In this document: piece after piece, positions 34,886-46,442 of the stretch | Numbering within the stretch: the first letter of the stretch is position 1 | How the letters are laid out: every line of letters starts with the position of its first letter | Assembly (NCBI GenBank): GCA_049999765.1 | Contig: JBNGIQ010009192.1 | Span: forward strand, 25,221-89,220 | Origin: Phaeoceros laevis | Taxonomy: Eukaryota; Anthocerotophyta; Anthocerotopsida; Notothyladales | DNA length: 64,000 bases | Reading direction: 5' to 3' | Translations under genes and position numbers: made by a program | Notes under the pieces: model-generated | What the model was told of the DNA's origin: nothing | The model's database searches: none | Seen by the model: the letters and a program-made list of their open reading frames with translations, nothing else

Positions 34886-36667
34886 TCAAAATACTATCGT
34901 CTTATTGCTGCTGTACCGAAAAATGCGGTGTTCACAATAATACCGGACAGCTTTGGCAAGGCACTGCTTTTCCAAATTTTCAGATTTCGTTGCGAAGGCC
35001 TGCAGGCTATCCCTGTGTGAGATTCGGTCCACCTGGAACAGCAAACACAATTCTTTTCTCAGCTAACAGGCTCTGGATTACGAAACAGTATTATAACACT
35101 GGATAATCACTATCCTTCAAGCACCATGCTCACCATTTGCTCAATAATGGGACCTGAATCAAGTTCCGGTGTTACAAAATGGCTGGTTGCACCAATGAGC
35201 TTCACTCCAGCTTCATATGCCTAACAGCATAGGATCCAAACTGTTATGATACAGGAGAACTCTGTGGTACACTTAAATCAGGTGACAGCGGGATTATGAT
35301 CAACTCTTTCCTCACCTGCCTATAGGGATTGGCTCCTTTGAAAGATGGGAGTAATCCGTGATGAATGTTAATGATGTCCTTATCGTAATTCCTTAGGAAC
35401 CCAGCTGACAAAACCTGTAAGACATCGAACAGAAGCACAGTGACCTCGTTGCCTAACCAACCAGCAACGACGTCTTGAGGGCCTCCCTCCCTCGAAACAA
35501 TCAACAAGAAATCTGTACTGCGTAACGGACTACCTGCATATACCGAGCCAAAACCAAAAAATCTGTGTTCCCAACAATTTTCAAAATATCATCCTCTCTT
35601 TTGTTTCCTTTGATTGTTGGTAGGTAGTGATAAGGAATACCATGTCGTTCAAGGAAACGAAAGACATGAGTGTTGGGTCCTCGATTGTGATTGCTGCGGT
35701 TCACAAAGAGAATGAGTCAGAGTCAACCACGTGCACACGATAACCCAGACTTAGCTGTAGCCATGCCCTTACCTGATTATGCAGCTGATGTCGACTGGAA
35801 GCTCTCCTTCTTGCCATCTATGTAGCAAGTCGATCAAGCAATGATCCTGCCAGACTTGGGACAATGTTAAGGAGTGTTAGGGAGCAAACTAAACAAATAG
35901 GGCCCCTGCACTCAGGACTTGAAGACATACTAGAGCTACCTGCCATGATGCAAGCACAGCCATCTTCAAGTTGGGGTCATTGCCAGGTACGTGAACAATC
36001 GACTTTTCGGCATTGAAGTGCTTTGCAACCTTCGCAAAATCCTCATCCATGACTTCTCTCGGCCACTTAACCGGATGGAATGCAAACTCACTGACTGATA
36101 CGGTGAGAAGTTAGCCCACATACGTGAAACACTCATCATCTGGAAAGGCATCATCTAGAAATATGCAGCTCAAAGTCAGTTTCTACATCGTACTGGTTCT
36201 GAATCGTCGTCTTTTTTACAGAGTGGAAGTAAAGCTTACCTTCGAGCATAGAAGCGTGGCTTTTGTGCTGCGTCAAAATCTATGTGCAAATCTACGTTGA
36301 GCATGTTCGCTCCCCGAGAGGCAATGCATTCCGAAATTTTGGCCACAATTCCCAGCTGATCCTGTCAGATGGATGGTCGTCCAGTTTGCATGAGAGCCAA
36401 GCAATCTGGAGCGACTCGGATTGAGCTTCAGTTTGTCTTGAAGGACAACAAATTCGCTACAACACCCTGAATCCTGCAACTGGACTACACGATAGGCAGG
36501 GCCAGTACCGTGCAATGGAAGACATGTACTCCGTTCAGAAGATCCTTGACACAACCCTGCATGCCCTTTGACGAATAGAATCTGCGTCCACCGAACGGCG
36601 GCCCCCGGCCACTGCCATATCTGTCCTGGTGCACCGCACGCCCAATCCAACGGGCGCACCTGAGCAT
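34886..36667 (-). CDS. PURU: Formyltetrahydrofolate deformylase (PurU-type), probably mitochondrial
   Basis: The enzyme hydrolyses 10-formyl-THF to THF and formate, balancing one-carbon units in photorespiration in plants. Eight exons, complement(34886..35032, 35134..35220, 35316..35414, 35534..35693, 35773..35846, 35940..36090, 36240..36361, 36509..36667), join in frame to 332 residues, the usual family length. The start at 36667 gives a basic, Ser/Arg-rich leader ([20 protein letters not shown]) that looks like a mitochondrial targeting peptide. An ACT domain follows ([20 protein letters not shown], then [13 protein letters not shown]). The formyltransferase domain includes [20 protein letters not shown], the catalytic [16 protein letters not shown] (Asn and His) and [11 protein letters not shown] with the catalytic Asp. 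The C-terminus SHRDSLQAF...NKTIVF matches plant PURU. All residues of the active-site triad are present. Confidence 0.96.
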
Positions 36668-37202
36668 TTTGCCCTTTTGAACTACACCCCGAAGAACCGG
36701 CCGTGCGCATCCTCCTTCACAAGTCCGCTGTGGAAGAGGTCCATCAAAAATTCATGTCCAGCAAGGTTCCGAAACCACAGGACGCGGGAGCTGTTTTTGG
36801 AACCTGAGCCAGATTCCGCCAGGGGCAAGGATAAGTCTGCTGGCTCCGATGATCCAATCTGGGGACCCCGTGCAGCCCGGCGGAAGTAGTACAATATGAG
36901 TGTTGCACGATTCAGCGTGCGGCACTAACCACCGGAGTACAGTTACTACCGTAGTAATACAACTGACTAGGAGCGAACAACAAACAACCGCAGTGCTTTA
37001 TTGTCTGTACAGCTCTGCTAAGAAAGAATAGGAGGTGCCATACACTTGTGCTGCTGTGAGCTTATTGCTGCCTGGACATTTCTACCAGATTCCAGAATGA
37101 ACCACAATGTGAAGTACTATAAACAACTTTACACGACTCCTAACACAATGCAAGTTAAGGGAACAATTTGATATTTACAAGTTCCTCCTGATCGTTGAGA
37201 CC
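36668..37202. other. PurU promoter and downstream flank of the FYVE gene
   Basis: The two minus-strand genes are 535 bp apart. Opposite-strand ORFs at 36,629-36,894 overlap each other and show no domain; the region most likely carries the PurU promoter and 5' UTR. Confidence 0.45.
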
Positions 37203-39092
37203 TCAACTCCCGTGATGCAGCCTTCTTTGGTCCACCTTCCCAAACAGATCATTCAAGGCGCTGTACAAAGGGGCCGCAGCCCGTGGCCTGGGCGTGTGTC
37301 CAAAGAGTAGTTTTGCAGAAGTCATCAAAGGATCACCGTAGAAGCACATATTGGTCTCAGTTCGGGTAGTAACAACATTTCCCTCCAAGGACACCCCCAC
37401 GAAGGCCCCTGCAAGATGGTAAACACATAACCTTCAAAATAAACGCTGAATAAAATTGCTTCTTTCAGTCCTGCGTGATTCATGAAGTTGCTATTCAAGT
37501 AATTCAGCAAAATTCTGACGTGTACCTTTGCTGCAGCTGTAGGTGTAACAGGCAGCAGTACCACTTGAGCTGGCACGGATATCAGCTTCAGCAACACGAC
37601 CCACAGGACCTACGGCTGCACTAACACCAGCACCAAGAGAAAAATGCACCCGACCACAAAATGCCCTTAAAGCCCTCTTGTTTCTCAAGACGATGATAAA
37701 ATCTGTCAGCTCACCGCCAGCCTACAGCAAAAAAAACTGTCAGCACTGGAGTACAGAAAGATGGAAGGCGAACTGCCGGAATAACAGTACAAGCTGAGCA
37801 GCACAACCTCGTGTGAGTGCTAGCATGGTCAAGGACAGTCAACAAAGGTTTTGGCATGCTCCTTACTTGACAGCCCCAACCGAGCCCACAGGTTCCAATC
37901 GCAGAGGGAGCGGACCATGAACCATCAGCTCGACGGGCAACCACCAAACCTGTCCCAATCTTGTAAGTTAACATCATCCCCGCTTTCACAACTGTCACAA
38001 TTGCTAGACCTCGTGCCCCCTTCAGCACAGCATCTGGTATAAGCTTCTCCGGTTTAAGGTTTCCAATCTGCAACAGAGGAAAACCATATCAGCAAATTTG
38101 TTGCTGCGCCACTCAGGACAGGCAGACAAATCATTCTTTAGAACATAAACTGCCCACTAAGTAGCTTGCATCACCTTGCAGTAGCTCCGAACAGTGTTGG
38201 TGGCCTTGTATATTTCCTGTTCCATGGATAGCCCATAAGGACTATTGAGCCATCCCCTCATGCAGGTCATGTCGGTAACATCAAAGGTTGCAGTTTGGGA
38301 GGCGTTGCTGACCCTGTCAGCCAAATTTCTCTGCACTGGTTCCAATCTGTGGTAACAGGCATCACAAACCCTCTGCGGATTCCTCTCTCTGAACTTCACA
38401 GGCAATAAGCACCTCCCTGCTGAACAAGACCTGCAGAAAATGCCTCCACAGAAGCGGCAGTGGTGCCTGCCACAAGTCAAAGGTCGGAACGCAGATCCAC
38501 ACTGCACGCAAGCTTGCGCGGAACTGTCTGGCAACCACACTGGCGGCTCTGCCTCCAGGACTTCCATAATAGCCTTCACATCTGCATCAGAACTGGAAAA
38601 CATGGGAGGAGCGCTGGGGCAATGACCTCCTCGCCACGACTTATCTCTGTCCTTGCTGTAAAAACCGCCAGCACCTGCCGCATCGTCAACACCAGCACTG
38701 GGGTAGAAAGGAGGATCTATGATGTGCACACCATCTGCTGCCCCATACAAATCCGTTTCTCTAGAGGCCTCGGCTGCATCGTCAGATGGAGAATTAGGCC
38801 ACTCCTGGAACCTTCCGCTATCCACAAGATCATCCCTGGACCTGGTGGTCCCGGACAAGATGGCCATAGCTCCACTCACCAAATTCCACAAATTCAACTC
38901 CGGCTGCGGCGAAGTAACAATCAAAGCTCCTCGATACTGCACCCCGCCCTCATCAGGGAAGTAGGTACCGGAATAGGGACCGCCATCTTTGCTGCCGGCC
39001 GGCGGCACAGACACGGGTATCCATGAGTTGAAGTCTTCTGGCAGCGGGGGGTCGTAGCAAGAGTCCTCCGGCAGCGGATGGTCATATCCCAT
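37203..39092 (-). CDS. FYVE zinc finger plus YSC84/SYLF (DUF500) domain protein
   Basis: Four exons, complement(37203..37408, 37526..37721, 37867..38067, 38175..39092), encode 506 residues. The N-terminal 180 residues are Pro/Asp-rich. A FYVE finger follows with all hallmark motifs: WLPD, CVQCGSAF, RHHCRFCGGIFCRSCS and RVCDACY, implying binding to phosphatidylinositol 3-phosphate on endosomal membranes. After a linker (LSMEQEIYKATNTVRSYCK) comes the SYLF domain (PEKLIPDAVLKGARGLAIVT, GTGLVVARRADGSWSAPSAI, GRVHFSLGAGVSAAVGPVGR, MTSAKLLFGH), which in yeast Ysc84 binds lipid and actin. The FYVE-SYLF pairing is a known plant arrangement and suggests a role in endosome-actin trafficking or autophagy. 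Introns are 107-145 bp. Nothing is broken. Confidence 0.95.
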
Positions 39093-39362
39093 ACCTGTCG
39101 AGTCTCGTGACCTCCAAGTGATAGCTCCCGGGAAGAGGCCGCCCTACAAGGCCACCTCCGACTCCGCACGCAAGCACGATCACATCATGTAGACGGCGAA
39201 CTACCCTAGGCAATAGCCACCCTTGCGCTTCTCACTGCGTGCTTGCTTCCTGCCCTCGGGTCTTGGCAAGGTACGTGTGGTACACAACTCACTTCGTTTG
39301 CCGTGGACAAAATGGCTGCGTCTGCTGCGGTCAGTGCGCTGTGCATACAGTAATACAGTAAC

Positions 39363-41881
39363 TTGTTTGTTTGTTTAGGCGTATGCCGCCATGAGGCTAT
39401 GACGCCAAACATGAGAATAGAGAACACCTAGAGTGTAAGCACACAAGAGTGTAAGCCTAAGCTACAACTAAAAGATAACTTAACTATGATGACACCCCTA
39501 GAGGAAATGAATTATGGGCAAGCTAAAAAAAAAAAAATTTTAAAGATAATCATCAATGCATAGAAAATAAGAGACCAATTGTTGTTGAAGTGTTGGGTTG
39601 TTGAGTAATTGATGAAGGCAAGGGAAGGACCCCTAGAAGATTCGCAACCATACTGAGCGAGTGGCGAGGCATTTGCCGAGGATGTGAGTCCGAGTCTCCT
39701 CCGCAGCTCCGCATTTGCAACAGAATGGCGAGCCTGGAATGTTGAAGCGGCAGAAGTAAGTACCAATGGCCATGTGGCCAGTCCGAAGTTGGGTGAGGAA
39801 GGAGGAGATGCGTCTCTCATGAGCAGCCAGGCGCTTAAGCACGGACGGTGATGGGCCACTCCCCACCACCTGTTTCTTAAAAGAAGATGTCTATATATGA
39901 TGCCATCTGGAGAGCATGGAGGAGTTGATGATTTGAAATGCCCGTGATTTGGTCAAAACTTGATCTGCTTCAGCTACAGGGAGAAGGGTAGCCACTTTAG
40001 CTAGCGAGTCAGCAACTTCGTTTCCAACAATCTTGCGGTGGCCTGGGATCCAGTAGAGAAGCAGAGAGATGTGAAGGTGGGAATGGAGAAGAGATTGAAC
40101 AGCAGTAAAAGCGATCATGGAGGAGCTTTTACCAGAGTGAGTTGAGACATCGAAAAGAGAGGAAATGGCAGCCTGGTTATCAGAGAAGATGGTTATCGAG
40201 CGAACATGAGAAAGGGTGAGGAGGACAGAGGGGTAAAGAAAGCAGAACCTTGACAATAGCGAGGAGTTCTGCATCATAGATGCCACCGAGTAGCCAAGGC
40301 CGAAAGAGAGTTGTTGCACTAGTTGCTCTTGGAAGTAGTGATGTGATGTGATGATCATTTGAGGAGGTTAGACGGTTCCATAGAGGGTCCCCCTTGCCCT
40401 GAATAAGGCACTCGCAGCACCACCTGCTTTGTTGTCGAGGAGAGAGCCATCTGTATATATTGAAAGAGAGTAAGGGACAGGGTAGAGAGAAGAGTGTAAG
40501 GCAATTGCTTCCTCAGGAAGCGGGGATACGAGGAGATAAGAGGGAGGGAAGAGGGAGCCAAGGAGGGAGCAGACGTGGGTGGATTGTTTCCAGAGAGGTC
40601 GACTCTAGGAGGTAAAGGGTTGAGAAGAAGGAGGAGCGAGTTAGTAAAGTGAAACGACTCCGCTTGGACGGGGGACGACGTTTAGTGCGAACGGGAGGAT
40701 CAAAGATCCAGTGAATAGGATGACTTGGAGGAGAAGAAAGAATGCGAGTACAGGCCCGGAGGGATTGACGTTGAAGGTATAATGCCGTAGGAAGCAAATA
40801 AGCCTCAAATTCGAGGGCCTCAGTCGAAGTCGTGCGGAAAGTACCTGTAATAGCCTTGCAAGCCGCCCACTGTACCCTGTCAAGAATCTTGATATGGGTA
40901 GTTCCACCATTGAACCACACATAGCTCACGTAGTCTAATTTAGGAAGCACCATTGAAATGATTAGTTGACGAAGGAGGTGGGCTCGCAAGCCCCAAGTAG
41001 ACTTCCCCAAAGATACTAGAGCCGAGAGAGACCAGTGAGCCGAGGCCGCCATTTGTTGAACATGAAACATTCCAATAGAGCTTGCAGTCGAAATATAACG
41101 CAAGGAACTTGACCCAAGGTTTGGGCTTGATGGCAGATTGATCCGGAAGTGTAAGAAAAACGTCTTTGGGATCATCCCTCAACTTCAAGGAGAAATGAAT
41201 AAGTTCAAACTTCTGCGGGTCTAACTCCACATAATGCCAAGAGGCCCATTGAAGGGATAAGTTCAATAACTTCTGGAGCTTAGCAGTTGCCCTACGATAG
41301 CTTGGGGCTGAGATCCATACGCCGATATCATCTATCCATCCATTGCTGTTGCCTTGGACCTAAAGCTTAGCGATAAGCTCAGAATTAAAGAACAGGAAAA
41401 GAAGTGGGGAGATGGGGGATCCCTGAGGAAGGCCGCAGCTAGTAGGGGAAGTTGCCTCTTGAATGCTATCCAAATAAAGGGAAGTCCTCCGCTGAGTGAG
41501 AAAATGGTATGTCCACCTAATGAAAGGGTTAGGGAGCTGCTTACGGCGGAGGATGGAGAGGAGAGTGTCACGGTGAAGAGAATCATATGCTCCTTTGATG
41601 TCCATAAGCAGTAGAGATAAGACATGACCCCGCCCCCACGCCTTGCGGATATCCTGTACAAGCATGGCACCAGCATCACTTGTACTACGGCCCGGCCGCC
41701 CCCCTAAATGGCCAGGAGGGAGCAGCTCCAAGTTGGATTCTACAAGAAAAGAGATACAAGACGTCATAAATGACTCCAAAGCTTTACCCAAGCAGTTGAG
41801 CAGAGCAATGGGCCGGTAAGAATACAAGCATTTGAGCAGAGCAATAAAGTAACTTACCACCCTAACCTTTAACCTTAACAA
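39363..41881 (-). mobile_element. 5'-truncated, degenerate non-LTR retrotransposon (LINE) with (AAAC)n tail
   Basis: On the minus strand, reverse-transcriptase motifs appear in order: YRPIALLNCLGKALES, HLGGRPGRSTSDA, LLLMDIKGAYDSLHRD, SCGLPQGSPISPLLF and the catalytic box as WIDDIGVW. The downstream connection LDRVQWAACKAITGTFRTTS follows, then an RNase H segment (SDNQAAISSL, WIPGHRKIVGNEVADSLAK) and a CCHC knuckle (CCKCGAAEETRTHILGKC). Reading frames are broken several times, so it is inactive. No endonuclease is present, so the copy is 5'-truncated near 41,881. The 3' end is a short (AAAC)n tail (TTTGTTTG on the plus strand at about 39,363-39,377) preceded by a conserved CATAGCCTCATGGCGGCATA block. 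It inserted about 160 bp upstream of the Tm-1-like start codon. Confidence 0.9.
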
Positions 41882-42040
41882 ACAAAACCTGTCATCGTAG
41901 CCTGAATTGCCTCATGAGACGACCTCGTACGGCAGGAAAGGTCTCTTTCTCCTGGAACAAAATTGGAGAGAGCTGCTTTGGATCGGGCACCTCTTTCTCT
42001 AACCAAATTCATTGGCGTTCGAACATTTCCGCGCGCGAGA

Positions 42041-45000
42041 ATGAACTACGCAGCTGTGCCAGCAGCTGAGCCACAAGTCCCTACCGTCTTCTGCATAGGC
42101 ACGCTAGACACTAAAGGACCTGACCTCGCCTACGTTGTGCAGGAGTTTTCTCGCAATCTGAGTCTCTTCGGCCCACCAGCAGCTGGAGAAAAAAAGGTAC
42201 TGTGTACATTGTTCTCCTGCCCTTGAGAATGTTTTCAGCTGTCATTGTGCCTAACTGACCCGATTGACTTGATCAAGCAGGTGCAAGTTGTTGCCGTTGA
42301 TGTGTCTGCTTCCAGCGCCACTGACATTGCATTCGAGCACCCGCATATTACCCGAGGGGAAGTGCTCTCTCATCACCCGGACGTGTACTTCAGATCAACC
42401 ACAGCTCTTCCAAGTGACAGAGGAGCAGCAGTGGCCGTTTTGACCACAGCGTTGCAGCAATTTCTCGACGAATGGCAGTCCAAGGGCTTGCTGGTAGGAG
42501 CCCTGGGCATCGGGGGCTCAGGGGGAACCGCTCTCATCGCACCAGCGCTCCGGCACCTGCCGATTGGCCTGCCCAAGCTGCTGGTCTCCACGGTGGCAAG
42601 CTCGAAGTCGGCAAACTATGCGGAGGCTTCAGACCTGGTTCTCTGGCCTTCTGTGGTGGATATTGCTGGCCTAAACCGTGTCAGCAAAATCATTTTGTCC
42701 AATGCTGCGGCAGCAATGGCTGGTATGGTTGCTGCTAGTGCCAAAAGAAGGGACGCGCGTAAGAGGGAAAGAGCTGATGAAGCTACCAAGCCGACAGTAG
42801 GCTTGACTATGTTTGGTGTCACAACTCCATGCGTGACTGTGGTGCAGAGGAAACTTGAAGAAGCCGGCTTTGAGCCGCTGCTCTTCCATGCCACGGGAAT
42901 TGGTGGCCAGGCTATGGAGAACATGGTCGCCCAAGGTCTTGTCCAGGTCTTGCATTACCATTCCATAACCTGAGGAAGTGAGGGCCGTGTATGGATATGA
43001 GGGTTTGGCATGGTGTTTCTTGCATTTGTTTTGACCTGGGAGTTGCTTGACATTCATTCCGTCTTGTAGGGCGTCATAGACATCACCACCACTGAGGTAG
43101 CCGACCATATCGTAGGGGGGGTGATGCCTTGTAAGAGCAACAGGTTTGTAGCCATGATAGAGAAAAGGATTCCGCTGGTCGTTAGTGTGGGAGCGTTGGA
43201 CATGGTAAATTTCTGGGAAGAGACAAGTATCCCCACGAGCTTCACCAGCTGCAACAGAAAGTTTTACGTCCACAATGAAAAGGTGCATCCTGGTCACTCA
43301 AGTCGATGACATCTCAGTATCTGCCCTATCCAACGAATTGGTGGCTTAGTGCTGGGTTTCTGCCGACCAGGTGACACTGATGCGTACAACTCCAGAAGAA
43401 AACAGAATGTTTGCAAGATTCATTGCAAATGCTCTCAACAAGTCAACTGCTCCGGTGACAATCTTGCTGCCTGAACATGGTGTTTCAGCACTTGATGCCC
43501 AGGGGAAGCCTTTTGATGATCCAAAGGCAAGACAAGCCTTGTACGATGAGCTGGAAGTCATGTTTCACCAGACACCTACCCATCAAGTAAGTGCCCTCTC
43601 TGGTGCAACTACCTTACCTAGTGTAGACTCGCACCGTCTAATGGCCCATGTGTAGAGCATCTATGCAGATTCAAAGGAGGCCGTTCCACATCAACGACAT
43701 CGCTTTCGCTGAGGCCCTCGTGGAGGAGTTTGTAGCTATTGCCTCAGATCTTCTACTAGGAGCCAGAAAGGACTATGAAACCTCTGTGGAACTGCCTCTC
43801 GGTGCAGTGCCTTCACCTTCTCTATCTAGAGAAGTGGAGCACACGCATGGTGTTGACAAAAACCGGCTGGGACTTTCATTGAGCTGGCTTGGACTTGAAG
43901 CACCTCTCCGATGGCGCACCCCTGCAACTGAAGGTGGCCTCACTCTCACAAGCTCTCACAGCCTTGAGATTGAATAATCTGGCAATCCAGCCTCTCTCAC
44001 CCTTGGCTTTCTCCCTTTTGTACAGAAGCACACTTGTACAGATCGCAGATATTGCAACGCCTGTGGGCCCAGATTTCCCGTGGCATTCCAATCATTGGTG
44101 CTGGAGCAGGGACAGGAATTTCGGCAAAGTTTGAGGAGGAAGGTGGTGCTGACTTGATCATCGTGTACAACTCGGGTCGTTTTCGTATGGCCGGGCGAGG
44201 CTCCTTGGCAGGGCTTATGCCATACAAAGATGCAAATGCTGTGCTCGTAGAAATGGCTAGCGAGATTCTGCCAGTACGTATCAGGCAGATTGTTGTCCCT
44301 GATAAGACTGCACTTCAACCTGGCATAGACATTTTGAAGTCATAATATCCTTCCTTTCCAACCAACAGCTGTATGTGCAAAAATGCAGGTCGTGAGGAGC
44401 GTACCTGTGCTTGCGGGGGTATGTGCATCTGATCCTTTTCGTCAGATGCACCGCTTTCTACCACAACTTGCTGAGATGGGGTTTGCCGGAGTCCAAAACT
44501 TCCCCACCGTAGGCCTCATTGATGGCAACTTCCGCCAGAATCTTGAGGAGACTGGAATGGGATATGGGTAAGTTTCTAAAAGTTTTTGGTGACACACCAT
44601 ACCCCCCTTTATCTGTCTCCCTCCTGCAACCGTCATGACTCACTATCCCCCGGTCACCTGACTTGTGCAGGTTGGAAGTGGACATGATACAAGAAGCTCA
44701 CCGTCTGGGGCTACTGACAACACCATATGCATTCACTGAGACAGAAGCACAGCAAATGGCGAGGGCAGGAGCGGACATCATTGTCGCTCACATGGGCTTG
44801 ACAACATCCGGATCCATAGGTGCACAAACGGCTCTGTCACTGGAAACATGTGCACATCGGGTGCAAAACATAGCGGTTGCTGCTCACGAAATTCGGCAGG
44901 ACATCATTGTACTATGTCATGGAGGTAACGTATTTTCCCTGCTCTTTGGTGCTGGACCGAGTGTATGCTTCCAGAAGGTTGTCACCATCAGTTGCCACCA

Positions 45001-45188
45001 TCAGTTTACATAGTGCATGTGCAGGTCCCATAACCGGACCGAATGAAGCAAATTATGTATTGCAAAACAGTGGAGTGCATGGATTCTACGGTGCATCAAG
45101 CATGGAACGCCTCCCAGTAGAAATAGCAGTCACAAGCACAATGCGGGAGTACAAGGAGATCAAGCTTCCGCAAGGTGTGTCTCTCTAG
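42041..45188 (+). CDS. Tm-1-like protein (UPF0261 plus TIM-barrel signal-transduction-like domain)
   Basis: Nine exons (42041..42196, 42281..42946, 43070..43282, 43371..43586, 43669..43849, 44026..44273, 44389..44567, 44671..44924, 45025..45188) encode 758 residues, close to tomato Tm-1 and its plant homologues. The N-terminal UPF0261 part holds [49 protein letters not shown] and [15 protein letters not shown]. The C-terminal TIM barrel holds [96 protein letters not shown] and [17 protein letters not shown]. In tomato certain Tm-1 alleles inhibit tobamovirus replication, but the ancestral role of the family is unknown, so no antiviral function is claimed. The least certain join is exon 5 to exon 6 (43849 to 44026). 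A decayed LINE lies just upstream. Confidence 0.95.
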
Positions 45189-46442
45189 TGACCCCCCCTT
45201 CGGCGAGACTAGTCAGGTGCCCCTGGGCTTCCTATGGAATCTGGAACAGGTTAGATTATCTATGGGACCAAGGGCATTTCACAGCCGAGATGGACCAGCT
45301 TTGTTCTACCAAGTACTGTACTCTCGATGTCCTGATGCTGCAATATCACAATTGCAGCTATATGAGCTAAATATCAAGACTCTGACTAGCATATGACATA
45401 GGGCTATCAACTTATCATACTGTACCAACTTGTGGATCAGAGAAGCTTCCAGAATTCTATCCCGGGTGATGAGGTACAACTGTCTTCGAGAATTCTATCC
45501 CGGGTGATGAGGTACACCTGTCTTCGAGAATTCTATCCCGGGTGATGAGGTACAACTGTCTTGCTGCACGGACGTGTGGTACGGTAGGGTACGTTGGGCC
45601 GTACGTCCTACAAATATAGACAATTGGGCCCATTGTTCCCTGTCGAGTAAGCAGTTGCTTGTGTACACTCGTGTGGAATCTTCCTGCATTGCCCTATATG
45701 TTTGTTCGGACTCACTTAGCAGCTTGATTCTTTCTAATTTTGAACAGGAAGCAGCATCAGCTGGCCGTTTGCTGACATCGTAGAGCAGCCAGCCCGCTTT
45801 CTTGGTTCAAGCTCCCAAGCAAAAGGAGGGGCACCCCTGTGCGACTGGTGGGATGTCGACAATTTTGGCTCCTTTCTCCTTCTTTCCAACTGGCGGCTGC
45901 TGTGGGGATGAGCTGGACCGGTCCAACGACTGTGGGGATTGCTGCTGCTTGGGCTCCCCTTCCCAAACAGTGGGCATGGAAACCAAAGCGAAGCGCCAGT
46001 AATGACCGGAGCGACAGACATGATAACCTTGGTGAGCAGTTGGTTGACAACGTACTAGCTACTCTGTGAGCTAGCTACTCTAGCTCAGCTTGTTGTCAGA
46101 TTTGGCGCTGATGCATGCATATGCCCGCTTCCCCTGTGGCCACCAACAGGTGAATTCCCTGTGTGAGCGTCCACGGTGACAATGAGCAGTCCTCTTCGTT
46201 CTATTTGCAGCAAACTTGAAAGAGGAGGAAGGCCTTCATAGAGGCGGAGCGAGTGAATGGAATTCCGCAGGCTGGGTGGACTGACGATCACCACCTTTCT
46301 GCTGGAATGAAGCAGCGATCATATATCGCTGCGTTTTTGTCCATGCATTCCTGATTGTTGGATTGAATTTTGGCAGTGCCACCCCAACTGCTAGCTGGTG
46401 GTGCGCAAGAATTCCTGACCAGTGCATGTAGAAAGGTTGAGG
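45189..46442. other. Intergenic between Tm-1-like and TauE genes
   Basis: A 38-bp tandem repeat lies at 45,451-45,564. Overlapping ORFs on both strands at 45,734-46,069 include a Cys-rich 49-codon ORF (45,853-46,002), but I found no family match. The last few hundred bases should hold the TauE promoter. Confidence 0.45.
45451..45564. repeat. 38-bp tandem repeat, three copies
   Basis: Copies begin at 45,451, 45,489 and 45,527, each starting AGAATTCTATCCCGGGTGAT. They differ at one position (ACAACTG or ACACCTG). The repeat is non-coding, about 260 bp after the Tm-1-like stop codon and so possibly within its 3' UTR. Confidence 0.9.

Noticed and set aside
45853-46002. Cys-rich 49-codon ORF (GGCCGDELDRSNDCGDCCCL) resembling a small metal-binding peptide
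   Set aside because: Other frames on both strands are also open over the same GC-rich stretch, no family pattern fits, and no exon context supports it.
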